A stretch of 64,000 nt of DNA from Paracorniculantispora psalliotae (taxonomy: Eukaryota > Ascomycota > Sordariomycetes > Hypocreales > Cordycipitaceae), in contig PHFE01000029.1 of assembly GCA_002796755.1 (NCBI GenBank), positions 1,737,353 through 1,801,352 of the forward strand, written 5' to 3'. The first letter of the stretch is position 1, and every line of letters starts with the position of its first letter. The notes beneath the pieces are model-generated. The model did no database searches. It had not been told where the DNA came from and saw only the letters and a program-made list of their open reading frames with translations. Of the stretch, positions 42,854-53,028 are shown in pieces. The translations under genes were made by a program, and so were the position numbers.

Positions 42854-43839
42854 ATGACAGTTAGAACTTGGCTTGTTACTGGTGCAACTTCTGGCCTTGG
42901 ATATGCCTTAGTTGACCATATTCTCGCCCAAGGTGACAAAGTAATCGCATCTGGCCGCAACATTGCAGACAGGCTTGCCAAGCTGGAGTGTGAGAGACTC
43001 TCTCTGCAAGAGTTGGATATTGCGTCGGGCTGGGACCATGTCAGGACCGCAATTGACAAGGCATGGGAAACTTCTGGTGGCATTGACATCCTCGTTAACA
43101 ATGCTGGCATGTCAGCCATGAAGAGCACTGAGGAGGCCGAGTACGTTACACGGATGCAACTGACGACGTACGCGCATAGTTATATTAACCAGTGAATAGC
43201 GATGCCTTTATCCAAAACATGTTCCAAGTCAACTTTTTCGGTCACTTGCATGTGACCAAGGCCGTGTTGCCTCACATGCGCTCTCGAGGCAGTGGCTGCA
43301 TTGCCTTCACTTCTTCCAGTTCGGTCTGGGCAATGCTCCCCTTCATGTCGCACTATTCTGCTGCTAAGGCTGCTCTGAGTGCGTTTGTGGAGTCGCTTTC
43401 CAAGGAGGTACGCCCATTCGGCATCAGGTGCGTTGCGCTTGAATGCGGTGGTTTTCCCACTCAACTGGGCCAGTCGCGTGATCCGACCTCTGGCGGTTTT
43501 GGAAGTGGTGGCCCGGCTATTGAAGCGTACACGCCGCTGTTTTCTTCACTCGTGGGGAGGTTCATGACGAATCCGATGGCTCACATGCCTGGAGATGTGG
43601 TCCAGGCCGCGGCAGCCATGTTCAACATTGTTACGAGGCAGGGTCTTGCTGCCGAAAAACCCTGGGCAATACGGATTGCTTTGGGCACAGACGGAATGGG
43701 ATCTGCAAAGCAGAGATGCAGCGAGCAGCTAACTCTTATCAAGGAGTGGAAGGATGTGAGCCAAAGTACGGACAGAGCTGGGGCCGATGGTACTGTCGCG
43801 AATAGCGAACTTTTTGAGTTTACGACCGTGCTCGACTAG
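42854..43839 (+). CDS. Short-chain dehydrogenase/reductase
   Basis: NAD(P)-dependent oxidoreductase of 308 residues. Exons 42854-43140 and 43200-43839. The acceptor used is AATAG ending at 43199, because the nearer CAG at 43191-43192 would give a stop. The joined reading is EEADDAFIQNMFQVNFFG. The Rossmann motif is LVTGATSGLGYALV (residues 8-21), with NNAG at DILVNNAGMS. The catalytic Ser is in AFTSSSSVWAML and the Tyr-x3-Lys in HYSAAKAAL. Length and motifs are those of classical SDRs. Substrate not predictable. Upstream in-frame ATGs exist, but this one begins the conserved sequence. Confidence 0.9.
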
Positions 43840-44718
43840 CCAAAGCCTTAGAATGAGCTAATTCCGAAGATCTCATGAATGAACAGTGTGCCAGTTCGTC
43901 GGGTTTACAAACTCAATTCTAGTCGGGTGAATAGCCTCCTTATGGAATGACTTACAAACCGGCGTTAAATTTACGATGAACTTGCCATGATAAGCAGAAA
44001 GAGTAGAGGAATTAGATCCACTGTGGGTAGCTCATGAGCCTCTCCACCGGCCTATTCTAGGTTGTATTACAGCTTATAACTCGTGCCAAACCGTAAAGCC
44101 ATCGGCGAGTGAGGCACGCGACGTCGTTTCCCGTAGTAGGGTCCCCAGACTTACCAGCCCATGCTCTGTCCGGCCCGTCAATGGTAGTATCATAGGTTGC
44201 CACCTTCAAGTGGCATCCACCAACAACGCCTTGAAGCTGTGACGATGCGGATGACAGCCGCGATTAGTCTTGGTCTTCTTTTCGCTGCTGAGATGGTCGC
44301 CATCCCCTCTCAAGTTCACTGTTCTTAGCCGAGCCTGATACTACTTGCATCGTAAATGACCCGAGAACGAGGCATCACACAGTACCAATTTAACTACAGT
44401 ACCCAGTTACGAGTACGTGGTTCTATATATTATCTAACAGTCAATTGCCATCAATTACAAGTAAGATGTTGCATATATTAAATTACGGACTGCTCTGGCA
44501 GACCACCCCTCTTTTACAAAGGCTATACATTCATTATCGCCAGGGCGCTGCTACTGAAACAAACAGCCAATTCCTGCTTGGTAGATGGCGTCGTGGTCAC
44601 CAAGATCAACTCAATCGCGAGCAAATTATAATAACCGTTATTCTCGCGGGACAATACATGTATTTCCTACTAAACAAGCATCGCTTGGTCGTGCACATAG
44701 AGCGACGATTTTACCCAA
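43840..44718. other. Intergenic, no gene seen
   Basis: The 3' flank of the SDR gene and of the small gene at 44719. No coding or RNA feature recognised. Confidence 0.4.
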
Positions 44719-45146
44719 CTAAAGTTTGCGAGTGTCGCGGCCCTTACTCATATCATCTCCAGGTGTAGTAAAGCCTTTGTCGTCAGTGTGGTTGGTTGCT
44801 GTAGTGATGCCTCCAGCTGAGTCTGGTTCCCGTATTTTGCACACAGGCGCGCTCGCATCATGCTGAGGGCGGGTGAAGTCGCTCGCGTCAGTGCGGTTGG
44901 TGGCTGTAGTGATGGGGCCAGTGTTTTCTCCCTTCAGGTTCTCGCTTCCCCGGGTCGAGGGATTGATAGGGGTGTGAGCGCCTGCTCCGTTCTTACTTTC
45001 TGTTAGAAGCTGATCAGTAACTAGTGGCAAAATGTTTTATGGCGTCTTGTTTAATAAAGAGTCTTCAGCTTGGTGACTCTACTCCTGGCTGGAGTAGGCT
45101 GCGCGAAGTCAGCGCGAGGACTAAACGTACCTTGTGACGATTCCAT
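44719..45146 (-). CDS. Small two-exon protein (105 aa) with two imperfect repeats
   Basis: Exon 1 is only 16 bp (45131-45146, MESSQ plus one base). Exon 2 is 44719-45020. The 110-bp intron has GTACGT and CACTAG borders, and the phase closes to TAG. The product is hydrophilic. It has no signal peptide or membrane segment and contains one Cys. Two ~18-residue repeats about 40 residues apart read GPITTATNRTDASDFTRP and GGITTATNHTDDKGFTTP, 12 of 18 identical. The DNA of the two copies is also clearly related. I recognise no family. Paired short repeats are seen in fungal amyloid signalling motifs, but these residues do not match a motif I know. Confidence 0.5.
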
Positions 45147-46368
45147 TATGATATACCAAGTCGCCTGAGATTAGTTTGTGTAATGACGGAGATTCAATCA
45201 AATGTAACTGAAATGCATAGCATGCTTGATACAAGTTGAAGGCTGATATATCTAAGAATGTTGCTTGACAGATGTTCTGTCGTCATCAGTAGCTCATCAT
45301 GACATATACATTCTTCGGCTGTCCAGAAGACAAGGCCCTCGCCGAAATGCGACGCCTTTGATAATAAAGCGACAAACCATTGAAGAAAATGGCGACTATA
45401 AACCTTTTCGAGTCGGTTTTTGACTGCCACTTGCTATTAGCTTCTTAACTATTTAGGCCGCACTTCTCATGACACTCAACATAGCCAATGGAATTTCAGC
45501 CGCCTAAATTCATGCGTTTTATCGCTATCAGACGTTATAGTTCTGCCCCATTTTAGTAGAATCGGTTGACTTCTATTGTTATAAAGTGCTATATCTACAG
45601 TTAGAAGTAGTAGATAAATTATTAAATCCTATAGTCTATTATTTATTATCGCCATCTTAAGTAGGTGGTGGTTATCACGTGTCGCCAGCCAAGTCTAGCT
45701 AGGTATAAGTAACACGTGTAGTGAGGACTTTGGAAAGAGCTGTAAAATGCCTCGCCCTACCGTGCCTCGCTTCTGCCGTGTCTCGCTATAATGTATCTCG
45801 CTGTGCAATGTCTCGTTATGCCCAGCTTATTGGGAGTATCAGATTGCGGCAATCACTGCTGGGCTCCACAGCGCTGTGGCGCTCCCCTCAGAACCAGCAT
45901 TCCAGCTGGAGAATTGCCAGGACTCGCAGCAGGCGCCGGAGGGAAAAAAGGTACGACACAGCCGTCTAATTGAGACAAGTGATAAGAACTATTATAAGTG
46001 TGGCAAAGGTCCTCCATGATGCGGGATGCAATAGCCTAAATGCAGAAAACATTAAAGCACGCCATAACGATGTTTGCATGTTTGAATTATTTAATCGGCA
46101 GGAGAGGTTCCCCGATTCGAAAAATTGCCTATATTCGATATAAAAAAACATATCGTGACCCTGGAATCAGTGAGGACCATGCCAAAACTCGGCTCGTTTA
46201 AGAGGAGCCTTAAATTCTGGCGCCATCGTGCACCTAATTTTAGGTCTTAATTGGGGCTCGTCGCAGACGATCTCTACCTGCCATGTGCGCTGCATGGGGT
46301 CCATGGACAAATAAGTTGACTTATTGCGGCAGCCTGGTTCAACAGAACTCTTTCTACTCAACGCCACC
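45147..46368. other. Intergenic upstream of the third regulator
   Basis: AT-rich at 45540-45660. A short run of diverged TGYCTCGYT units lies at about 45748-45823 (next entry). No gene with support. A 78-codon minus-strand frame at 45194-45430 lacks an ATG start. Confidence 0.4.
45748..45823. repeat. Diverged short tandem TGCCTCGCT-like units
   Basis: Five units of about 13-18 bp start with TGCCTCGCC, TGCCTCGCT, TGTCTCGCT, TGTATCTCGCT and TGTCTCGTT. Spacing is irregular and the run is non-coding. Confidence 0.5.
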
Positions 46369-48128
46369 ATGGCCACACATTCCCCAGATTCCGCGAGAGG
46401 CGTTCAGACGGTTCTGCCGTCAGAAACTGCTCCATCGAGTACAGATTCATCAGTGGCAAAGGGCCTGGCGGGAGAATCCGCGGACCCGAATCGCAGAAAG
46501 TTATGGGCCCCTCGGACCAGAACAGGCTGCCTCACCTGCCGGTAATGATTACCCCGAGCCCGATTGCGCGTGGGATTTATCAGACCCAGAATGTTGGCGA
46601 GTTTGCTAAATTTATATAAAATCCAAACAGCAAGAGACATGTCAAATGCGACGAGACGAAACCGGCGTGTCTCAAATGCATCGGCAGCCGGAAAGACTGC
46701 GTCTACTTCCGCTCCCCGCCCCCGGCATCGGCCATTCGCCGCTCGCTGTGCCCGGCGCCGGTGCTGGGCACGCCGCAGGAGCTGTCGCTGAGTCGCTATT
46801 TCATCGGTAACGTCATCACGTTCCTCGCCGACGAGTTCAACGGCGACTTCTTCCGGTACTCGCTGCCGCAGGTGATGCACAATGCCGAGCCCATCTGGCA
46901 CGGCAGCAACGCCATCGCGAGCTTGGCGCTGTCGCACAAGGCAGTGCACGGCTCGACACCGGGCGGTTCGGCAAAGGAGAGCACGCGCCAGTACTCAATG
47001 TCGATGAAGTATATTCTCGACATCACAAAGGCACCATCAATTACACCGAAAAACAAGGCCATCGTCTTGCTGGCCAATGTTCTGTATGGAATCTATGCGC
47101 TCTTTACTGGGGACACGGTCGCCAACATGGTTCTGCATGAAAAGACGCGCCGCTTAATTCGGCACTGGAAATTCTGGGAATGTACAGAAACATCCTCGGT
47201 GTCGACGTTGTCGATGCAGCTACTGCATCATTTTCTCAAGTCCAACACGTTGATGCAGGAGGCTCTGCTGATCACCCCGCAACACCCACGGCAAACTTGG
47301 GTGGAAGCCATCGTGTGGTTTCAGAAACGGCCCATGGCAACGGTTCTCCAGGCGTACGTGGAATTCGAGATGCTCTGGGTGAGCATGCGGGTGACGCTGG
47401 ACAGCCTGCCTCTGAAAGCGTCCAAGGTGGATATTCTGGTGGCCACCGCAACACGGACAGAGCTTCGCCGGCAGTTTGACAGCTGGGAGCGACGCTATCA
47501 AATCTTGAAATCGACATTGCCAAAGGGCTGTCTGCAAATTTCTATTTTAAAAATACGCTCTATTCTGATCAACATCTTATTCAAGGTGGATCTGGACTGC
47601 AGCGAGCGTCTCTGGGACGAGACCTGCTGGGACACATTCTGGCCGCAATTCTTCGAGGCGTTTCGCCTCCTGGAGACGACGCTGGAAAAGGAAATGGCAG
47701 CGCCGCGCAAGGCCGAGTTTGACACGCAGTTCACCCCGTCTCTTTACAAGGCGCTCAACTTCATCGCCCGGATGTGCCGGCAGCCTGAGCTTCGACGCAA
47801 GGCCATTGCGCTTCTGCGACGTTCCTTGACCGTGGCCATGGAGCGCGTGTCCAACGTCTCGGGCAATAATGTGTTGGAGTTCATCTCGGATCAAATCATC
47901 GAGGTGGAAGAAAGCGCTTGGGAGGAAGACGGGGCGGAAGCAGATTGTGATGAGGGATCAAAGTGCGTCAAGCACAAATTCATCTGCAAAATGCATCGTG
48001 TCATTAGAGTGTTCGCTCCTCACGAACTTCCAGAGAGAGTGATTGATTACACTATCCTAACAACTGGGGATGTTTTAAACCGCAGAGCAGGACAAAATGG
48101 AAGTGTGCGAGCTGTATTCTTTAGTTGA
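46369..48128 (+). CDS. Zn2Cys6 transcription factor
   Basis: Two exons, 46369-46541 and 46631-48128, giving 556 residues. The 89-bp intron (GTAATG donor, AAACAG acceptor) splits the zinc cluster after its second Cys. Spliced, it reads RTGCLTCRKRHVKCDETKPA and then CLKC and IGSRKDC (C-x2-C-x6-C-x6-C-x2-C-x6-C). The N-terminus is a Ser/Thr-rich 50-residue leader. The rest is a helical fungal regulator region (LSRYFIGNVITFLADEFNGD, LASLALSHKAVHG, KAIALLRRSLTVAMERVSNV). A downstream AAG acceptor four bases on would shift the frame. The target is unknown. Confidence 0.87.
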
Positions 48129-48358
48129 GCGTCATATAGAGCGATCATCAGTAGTTAACATATTGCCATTGTATAATCAGAAGCTATTTAAGTAGTGGTA
48201 TCCCCGGGCTCCGAGTAAATGCAAATAATTCGAGATTTCCTTTCCACCAGCGACCGCTCATTATACATGTCCCCATTCCTATTCATCAACATCAAAAGCT
48301 AGCAATGCTTCAGCTACGCTAGCAATATCATTTTGTCGCAGTCGCAAACTCATTCTTC

Positions 48359-49398
48359 TCAAGACCTTTTGCGGTTGAGCGCCTTGACAAAGGCCGACTT
48401 ATCCTCCACTGTGAGCCCTACACGCTTGACTCTACCAAGACGTGCCAGCGCCTCAGCAATGTTGTCCAGCACACGCTGCTCTTCGGCCGTCACGTCGCCC
48501 TCGACACCGCCGCGCGAGCGCAGCTCGCCATTCGCCGCGGACGCGCCGTTTGTGCTCGCCGCCGACGTATTCGACTGGCCCTCGGCGATGCGCACGCGGA
48601 TGCAGGTCGTCGGGCGTGACAGCAGGTTCCACAGAAACGATATCCCACGTCCCGGCACGGGCGTGGTGACGTCGGCGGGGGTGTAGCGCAGGCTGACGGG
48701 GAAGATTGCCACGTCGGGCGGGCAGTCGAGCAGGCTGGGGCTGAGCGGGAGGATGGCCTTGCCGTTGGTGGTGGTGCACTCGGGGAAGACGGCGATGGGG
48801 CGGTCGGGGTACTGTTCGAGAAGCTCGCGGAGGGAGACGAGCTCGCTGTCGGCGGGCCGGTCGGCGGCGGAGGGCGGCGGGGCGAGGGCGGCGAGGACGG
48901 CGGCGAGCAGGCCCAGGCGCTGGACCTTGCGGGTGCCCGGGAACGCGCGGGTGAAGACGGGGTCGAAGACGGCGGCGAGGTAGACGACGTCGACGGGGCT
49001 GGTGAAGTTGGCGGCGATGACGGCGCCGCCGTGCGGGAAGCGGTGGCGAGGCTGGTCGGCGAGCGTGCCGCGCTTGACGCCGTCGAGCTGCAGGTCCACC
49101 CACCAGATGCCGGGGATGCCCAGGAGGCACCAGAGAGCGACCTTGCGCGCGATGACGGGCAGCGGCAGGTGGTGGAAGAGCGCGAAATAGCCGATGGCGA
49201 AGGCGATGAAGAAGGGCAGTCGCACGGCGAAGATGAGGGCGTGGTAGGCGGCGCTGAAGGCGGAGAGGGTCGTGGTGACGGGGAGGAACGGTGCGATACC
49301 GGTGGCTGGATGCTTGTTAGCAGGGCGTGCATTAATTAAAACGAAAAGTTGGGGAGGTGATGCGTACCCCGATCGCGGTATTGGCTGAATTTCTCCAT
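48359..49398 (-). CDS. LOA1: LOA1/Vps66-type lysophosphatidic acid acyltransferase
   Basis: ER or lipid-droplet acyltransferase of the PlsC superfamily, 325 residues. Exon 1 is 49368-49398 (MEKFSQYRDR) and exon 2 is 48359-49305. The 62-bp intron has GTACGC, GCTAAC and ATCCAG, and the phase closes. The N-terminus MEKFSQYRDRATGIAPFLP is characteristic of the Vps66/Loa1 group. Hydrophobic segments follow (LPFFIAFAIGYFALFHHLPL, LWCLLGIPGIWW). The acyltransferase motif I is altered to NFTSPVDVVYLAA, as expected in this subgroup, and motif III is AVFPECTTTNGKAIL. It tolerates an Ala/Ser-rich insert near residue 280. The symbol follows the yeast name and rests on remembered similarity. Confidence 0.82.
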
Positions 49399-51224
49399 GA
49401 TTGGGGTGGGCGCGGGCGAGCCGGAGCTTGGCAGATGGAGTTGGTTCGTTTGCGTTGGGCGTGGGAGGGAAAAAGAAGAAGCCGTCGTCGAGACCGTTTG
49501 TAGTTGCGTGTTCACAGGTACGGAGCTTGGTGGGGCCGCCCGCCGTGATTAAGCTTCTACGCGAGCGCAGCAGGCTTCAGTGATGTCACCTTGCCAAAAA
49601 AGCATGTGATTGACGCGGTGCGTATTGTTCAGCTACGCCCAACTGTTGAATGGGATGCGCAGGAGGATGCGCATGTTGCTGCAAGCCATAGATAGCTTGT
49701 CTAGAAAAAAAAAGGCGTCATTTTGGTGTGTCTGGCTGCATGGTTGTGGATGAATGTAGCTATTGGTGTGGTGGCTCGTTCGCACGTGCTAGTGCAGTAT
49801 ACATGGCTGTGTGTACGCCACATTGATAAAAAAAAGGATGGAATGATATGCTCAAATATGAGACAGAAAGTATTTTCGATCCGCCTCCTACTTATGATAA
49901 TTTTTATGTGTTTTTACAGTCGAAAGTCTTTTCGTATAAGTAAAGCTGTAGTTGATTGTGCTCAGTTCCCTTGTAATAGCAGCAGCTGTCATCACACTGA
50001 CGAAAAAGCTAGAGCTTGCAATCACCACATTCTATATTTACCCTTTGACGTCCAGAAATCCGCTCTAGGAAACGGTCGCTGCCCTCCTCTGCCACCTCTA
50101 GGCCGCCACCAAACTGTCAAGGTACCAGCCCGCCGAATGAGATGCCGCGAGCTTATCTGCCTGCACCGCCCGGTATTTACAACCACAAAACAAGACGGAA
50201 TAAAGAAAGAACTATAGTTCTGCTGGCTGTAAAAATCTACAGCATGTCTTGGGTGTCATTGTTTTCATGAATTGGGTCCGCACAGAGCTTAGACGTTGCC
50301 ACCACGTCTGCATCAATAATACCACCTGTCACCGAAGATTACGATTAATCTGTGCTATGCACTGATACCGTTCATTTTAATAGTGGTTGATTCGTCCAAG
50401 ATGATTCATTGTGCATTTTGCTGCGTCGGAAAGACAGTCCAGGGATTTAAGCCATCTTGCCTGCTCAAGACACTCCCCGTGATGATGAAACAATGGAGTG
50501 CGACAGCGAAACGGACGAGAGCATCGGCAACAAAAAAAAAAAAAAAAGGAAAACAGGATAAGCCGCGGCTACCATATTCGATGAGCCTCATTACGAATAC
50601 ATATCATCTAGTTAGTGATGACTTTGTCTAGAGGGACAACGCGCCAGATGACACGCGACCGACCAGACGCTGACGACAGACAGGTTATGCCAGAACTAGA
50701 AACTTGACAAAACGGCCCAAGTTCTTTCAGGTGCATGGTAGTATTCTAGGCAGACTGGATTTTCCATTTACTCTCGTCGCAATATCGAGTACGGCTGTCA
50801 CAGTCGACTGCAGTCTGAGGGGCTGATCAAGCTCGGGGTTAAGAAAGCTCGGCAGAGAGAGAGCGACGGCGGCACTGGCGTGCTGAAGCTGCAAATAATC
50901 TCGAGATGGTGTTTTTAAGTACGAAGAAGAAAAAGGAAGCGTGAAAAGTGGCATTACAAATAAACTTTAGAGGGCAGCGGTGATGGTGGTGATGATGGCG
51001 ACGGCGCTGACCAAGTAGATGACAAACGTTGACGGACTTAAGGTGGATCTCGCGACTTCGCGCTTGAGATGCCTGAAGCGGTCATGTTGGCATATAAGGA
51101 ACCTGGAGCTCGCATTAAGATATAGATTTATGAATTTGCATCAGATTTCAAGCAATTCAAGCATACACAAGTCAGATTACAACTTTTACAACCAACCCAT
51201 TTCACAAACACGTTTTCCTTCACA
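49399..51224. other. Long divergent intergenic region
   Basis: 1.8 kb between start codons of the acyltransferase (minus) and the unknown gene at 51225 (plus). It has A/T tracts (49706-49716, an A16 run near 50530) and no supported gene. Confidence 0.45.
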
Positions 51225-51854
51225 ATGGATCACGAAAGCATCATGAAGGCGGCCACTGCCGACCCCCGCAACACCGCCATTGAGCTGCCGCCTTCCGACG
51301 TCAACGCCCTCGTCGCCAAGAGCTACACAGTCGACAAGCCGTTCACCTACACGCGCACGCAGCTCTGGGACATGGAAGTCCGCAAAGCGCACGACCCGGA
51401 GACGTTCCTCGGCGGGATGGTGCGGCCCGGCAGCGCGCGCGTCTTCAACGTGCAGCGCACCGGCGACATTGAGACGTTTGTGCGGGTGAGCGACCAGCGG
51501 CAATGGGGCAACTTCAGCGAGTTCGCCACGGTGATTGAGCGGGTGCAGCTGGACCACGCGGCGCACCGGGCGCTGTTCATCGGCGTGGACAGCGTGGAGG
51601 GGGTGGATGCCGGCGGCGACGGGCAGCGCATCGAGCGCGGGCCGGAGCAGAAGCGGTTCCACGTAGAGCACTCGTGTGATGGGGAGGAGGAGGCGCCGCT
51701 CAATATATGGCGTATTGTGCTGGTGGACGAGGAAGATGAGGATGGGGCGCTGCGGGCGACGTTCAAGGCCATGGGGGCGAGCCCGTACCTGCGGGCGTTT
51801 AACGAGATTTACATCCGGGATGTGCTGGGCGTCAAGCTGGAGCGGAAGGAGTAG
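51225..51854 (+). CDS. Hypothetical protein, 209 aa
   Basis: Single exon with strong coding composition (G/C at third positions). No signal peptide or membrane segment. Blocks that look structured are VDKPFTYTRTQLWDMEVRKA, GSARVFNVQRTGDIETFVRV, KRFHVEHSCDGEEEAPLNIW and FNEIYIRDVLGVKLE. Alternating hydrophobic residues and lack of low complexity suggest a compact alpha/beta protein. I do not recognise the family. ATG 51225 is the first in frame and follows an A-rich, CACA-containing leader typical of fungal starts. Confidence 0.75.
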   Translation: MDHESIMKAATADPRNTAIELPPSDVNALVAKSYTVDKPFTYTRTQLWDMEVRKAHDPETFLGGMVRPGSARVFNVQRTGDIETFVRVSDQRQWGNFSEFATVIERVQLDHAAHRALFIGVDSVEGVDAGGDGQRIERGPEQKRFHVEHSCDGEEEAPLNIWRIVLVDEEDEDGALRATFKAMGASPYLRAFNEIYIRDVLGVKLERKE

Positions 51855-53028
51855 TGAGTCATTGCTCTGCACAAGTCGTCGGGTTACCAATGTCTCGGAT
51901 GAAGTTGAGCTGAAAAATATGTGCCGATGGAGAGAAACATGCTTGCATTGGCTGCGTAAGGGATCGACGGAATATGACAGGGTATGCAGTCGTTATAATA
52001 GTGTTAATAAGGACGATGAATGAGAATCATGCACACGTTTCGGAAGTGAATCAGCTCTGCTCAACACGCGGATGGTCAGGGTCGCATCCGAATGTATTAG
52101 TTTCGTCTCGGATGTTTGTTAGTTGGTTGAAGAGAGGCCCAGACGGCGAATCGACGGAGAATCGACGGACAATGGGAGGCGCCGTGGCCAAGCAGGAGTG
52201 GAGCTGGGGGCCATGTCATCTGCAGCTGGAGAACCTTGGGAGGCGGCCAAGGAAAGGCTGGAATGGAGGGGAAATGGGAAAGAAAAAAAGAGAACGATCT
52301 TCCGGTCCGGATTGAATCACCTGTTGCATCGAGATTGAGCCTCATCGAATAATAAACCCACGCTCACCATGTTGCCGCGACCGTGTTCGCCATATTGGTC
52401 ACATGTACCCTGGGAGCCACAGGTACCGCTTGTCGCAACGGTCCCCTCGGGCCTAACCAGGACGGGCAGAGCACAGGTACCCGCTCACCAAATCACCGCG
52501 TAGGAGTACATGCAAGCCACATCGGGCGTTACTGCATCGGCCTGCGTGGCCCGCCCGGTACTTGTGACGACTCCACAGTGCTCACAAGGCCGCTGGTCGG
52601 AGTCCGGCTCTGGAGCAGAGTGTCGAGCTGAACAAAGCCAGCGGCATCGTAAAAATAAAATAAAAAATTCATACGGATCTGAGATGTCTAAATATTGCAA
52701 TGATTGTCTTGTTTTATTTGTAAAAGACGTCGTCAAGTGGCCCTCACCCAACCAGTACGTTACGTTGGGGCGCCCGCGTGCCAGACCCGTCCCGCTCTTA
52801 GCCTGCAGCCATGACAACATCGCCCTCTGCCTGCGCACTCACCTAAGCTGCTTCCGACCGCGCCCATCCATCCGTCCCCAGTCCCTCCGCCACCCTCAAC
52901 AAACCATCTTCCGCAAAACCTCACCTTTCCCAAACCCATCCGCCAAACTCTTCATGGCCTCGAATTCTACCCTCTATTCCTAGAGCCACCGCGGCTGCTT
53001 TTATTCGCATCATACACACACAACAACT
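51855..53028. other. Intergenic upstream of ATG15
   Basis: No coding signal. A pyrimidine-rich stretch (52830-52960) just before the start fits a promoter or 5' UTR. Confidence 0.45.

Noticed and set aside
45194..45430. 78-codon minus-strand frame next to the small repeat gene
   Set aside because: Starts at GTG, has no ATG near its beginning, and no splice sites linking it to other coding sequence.
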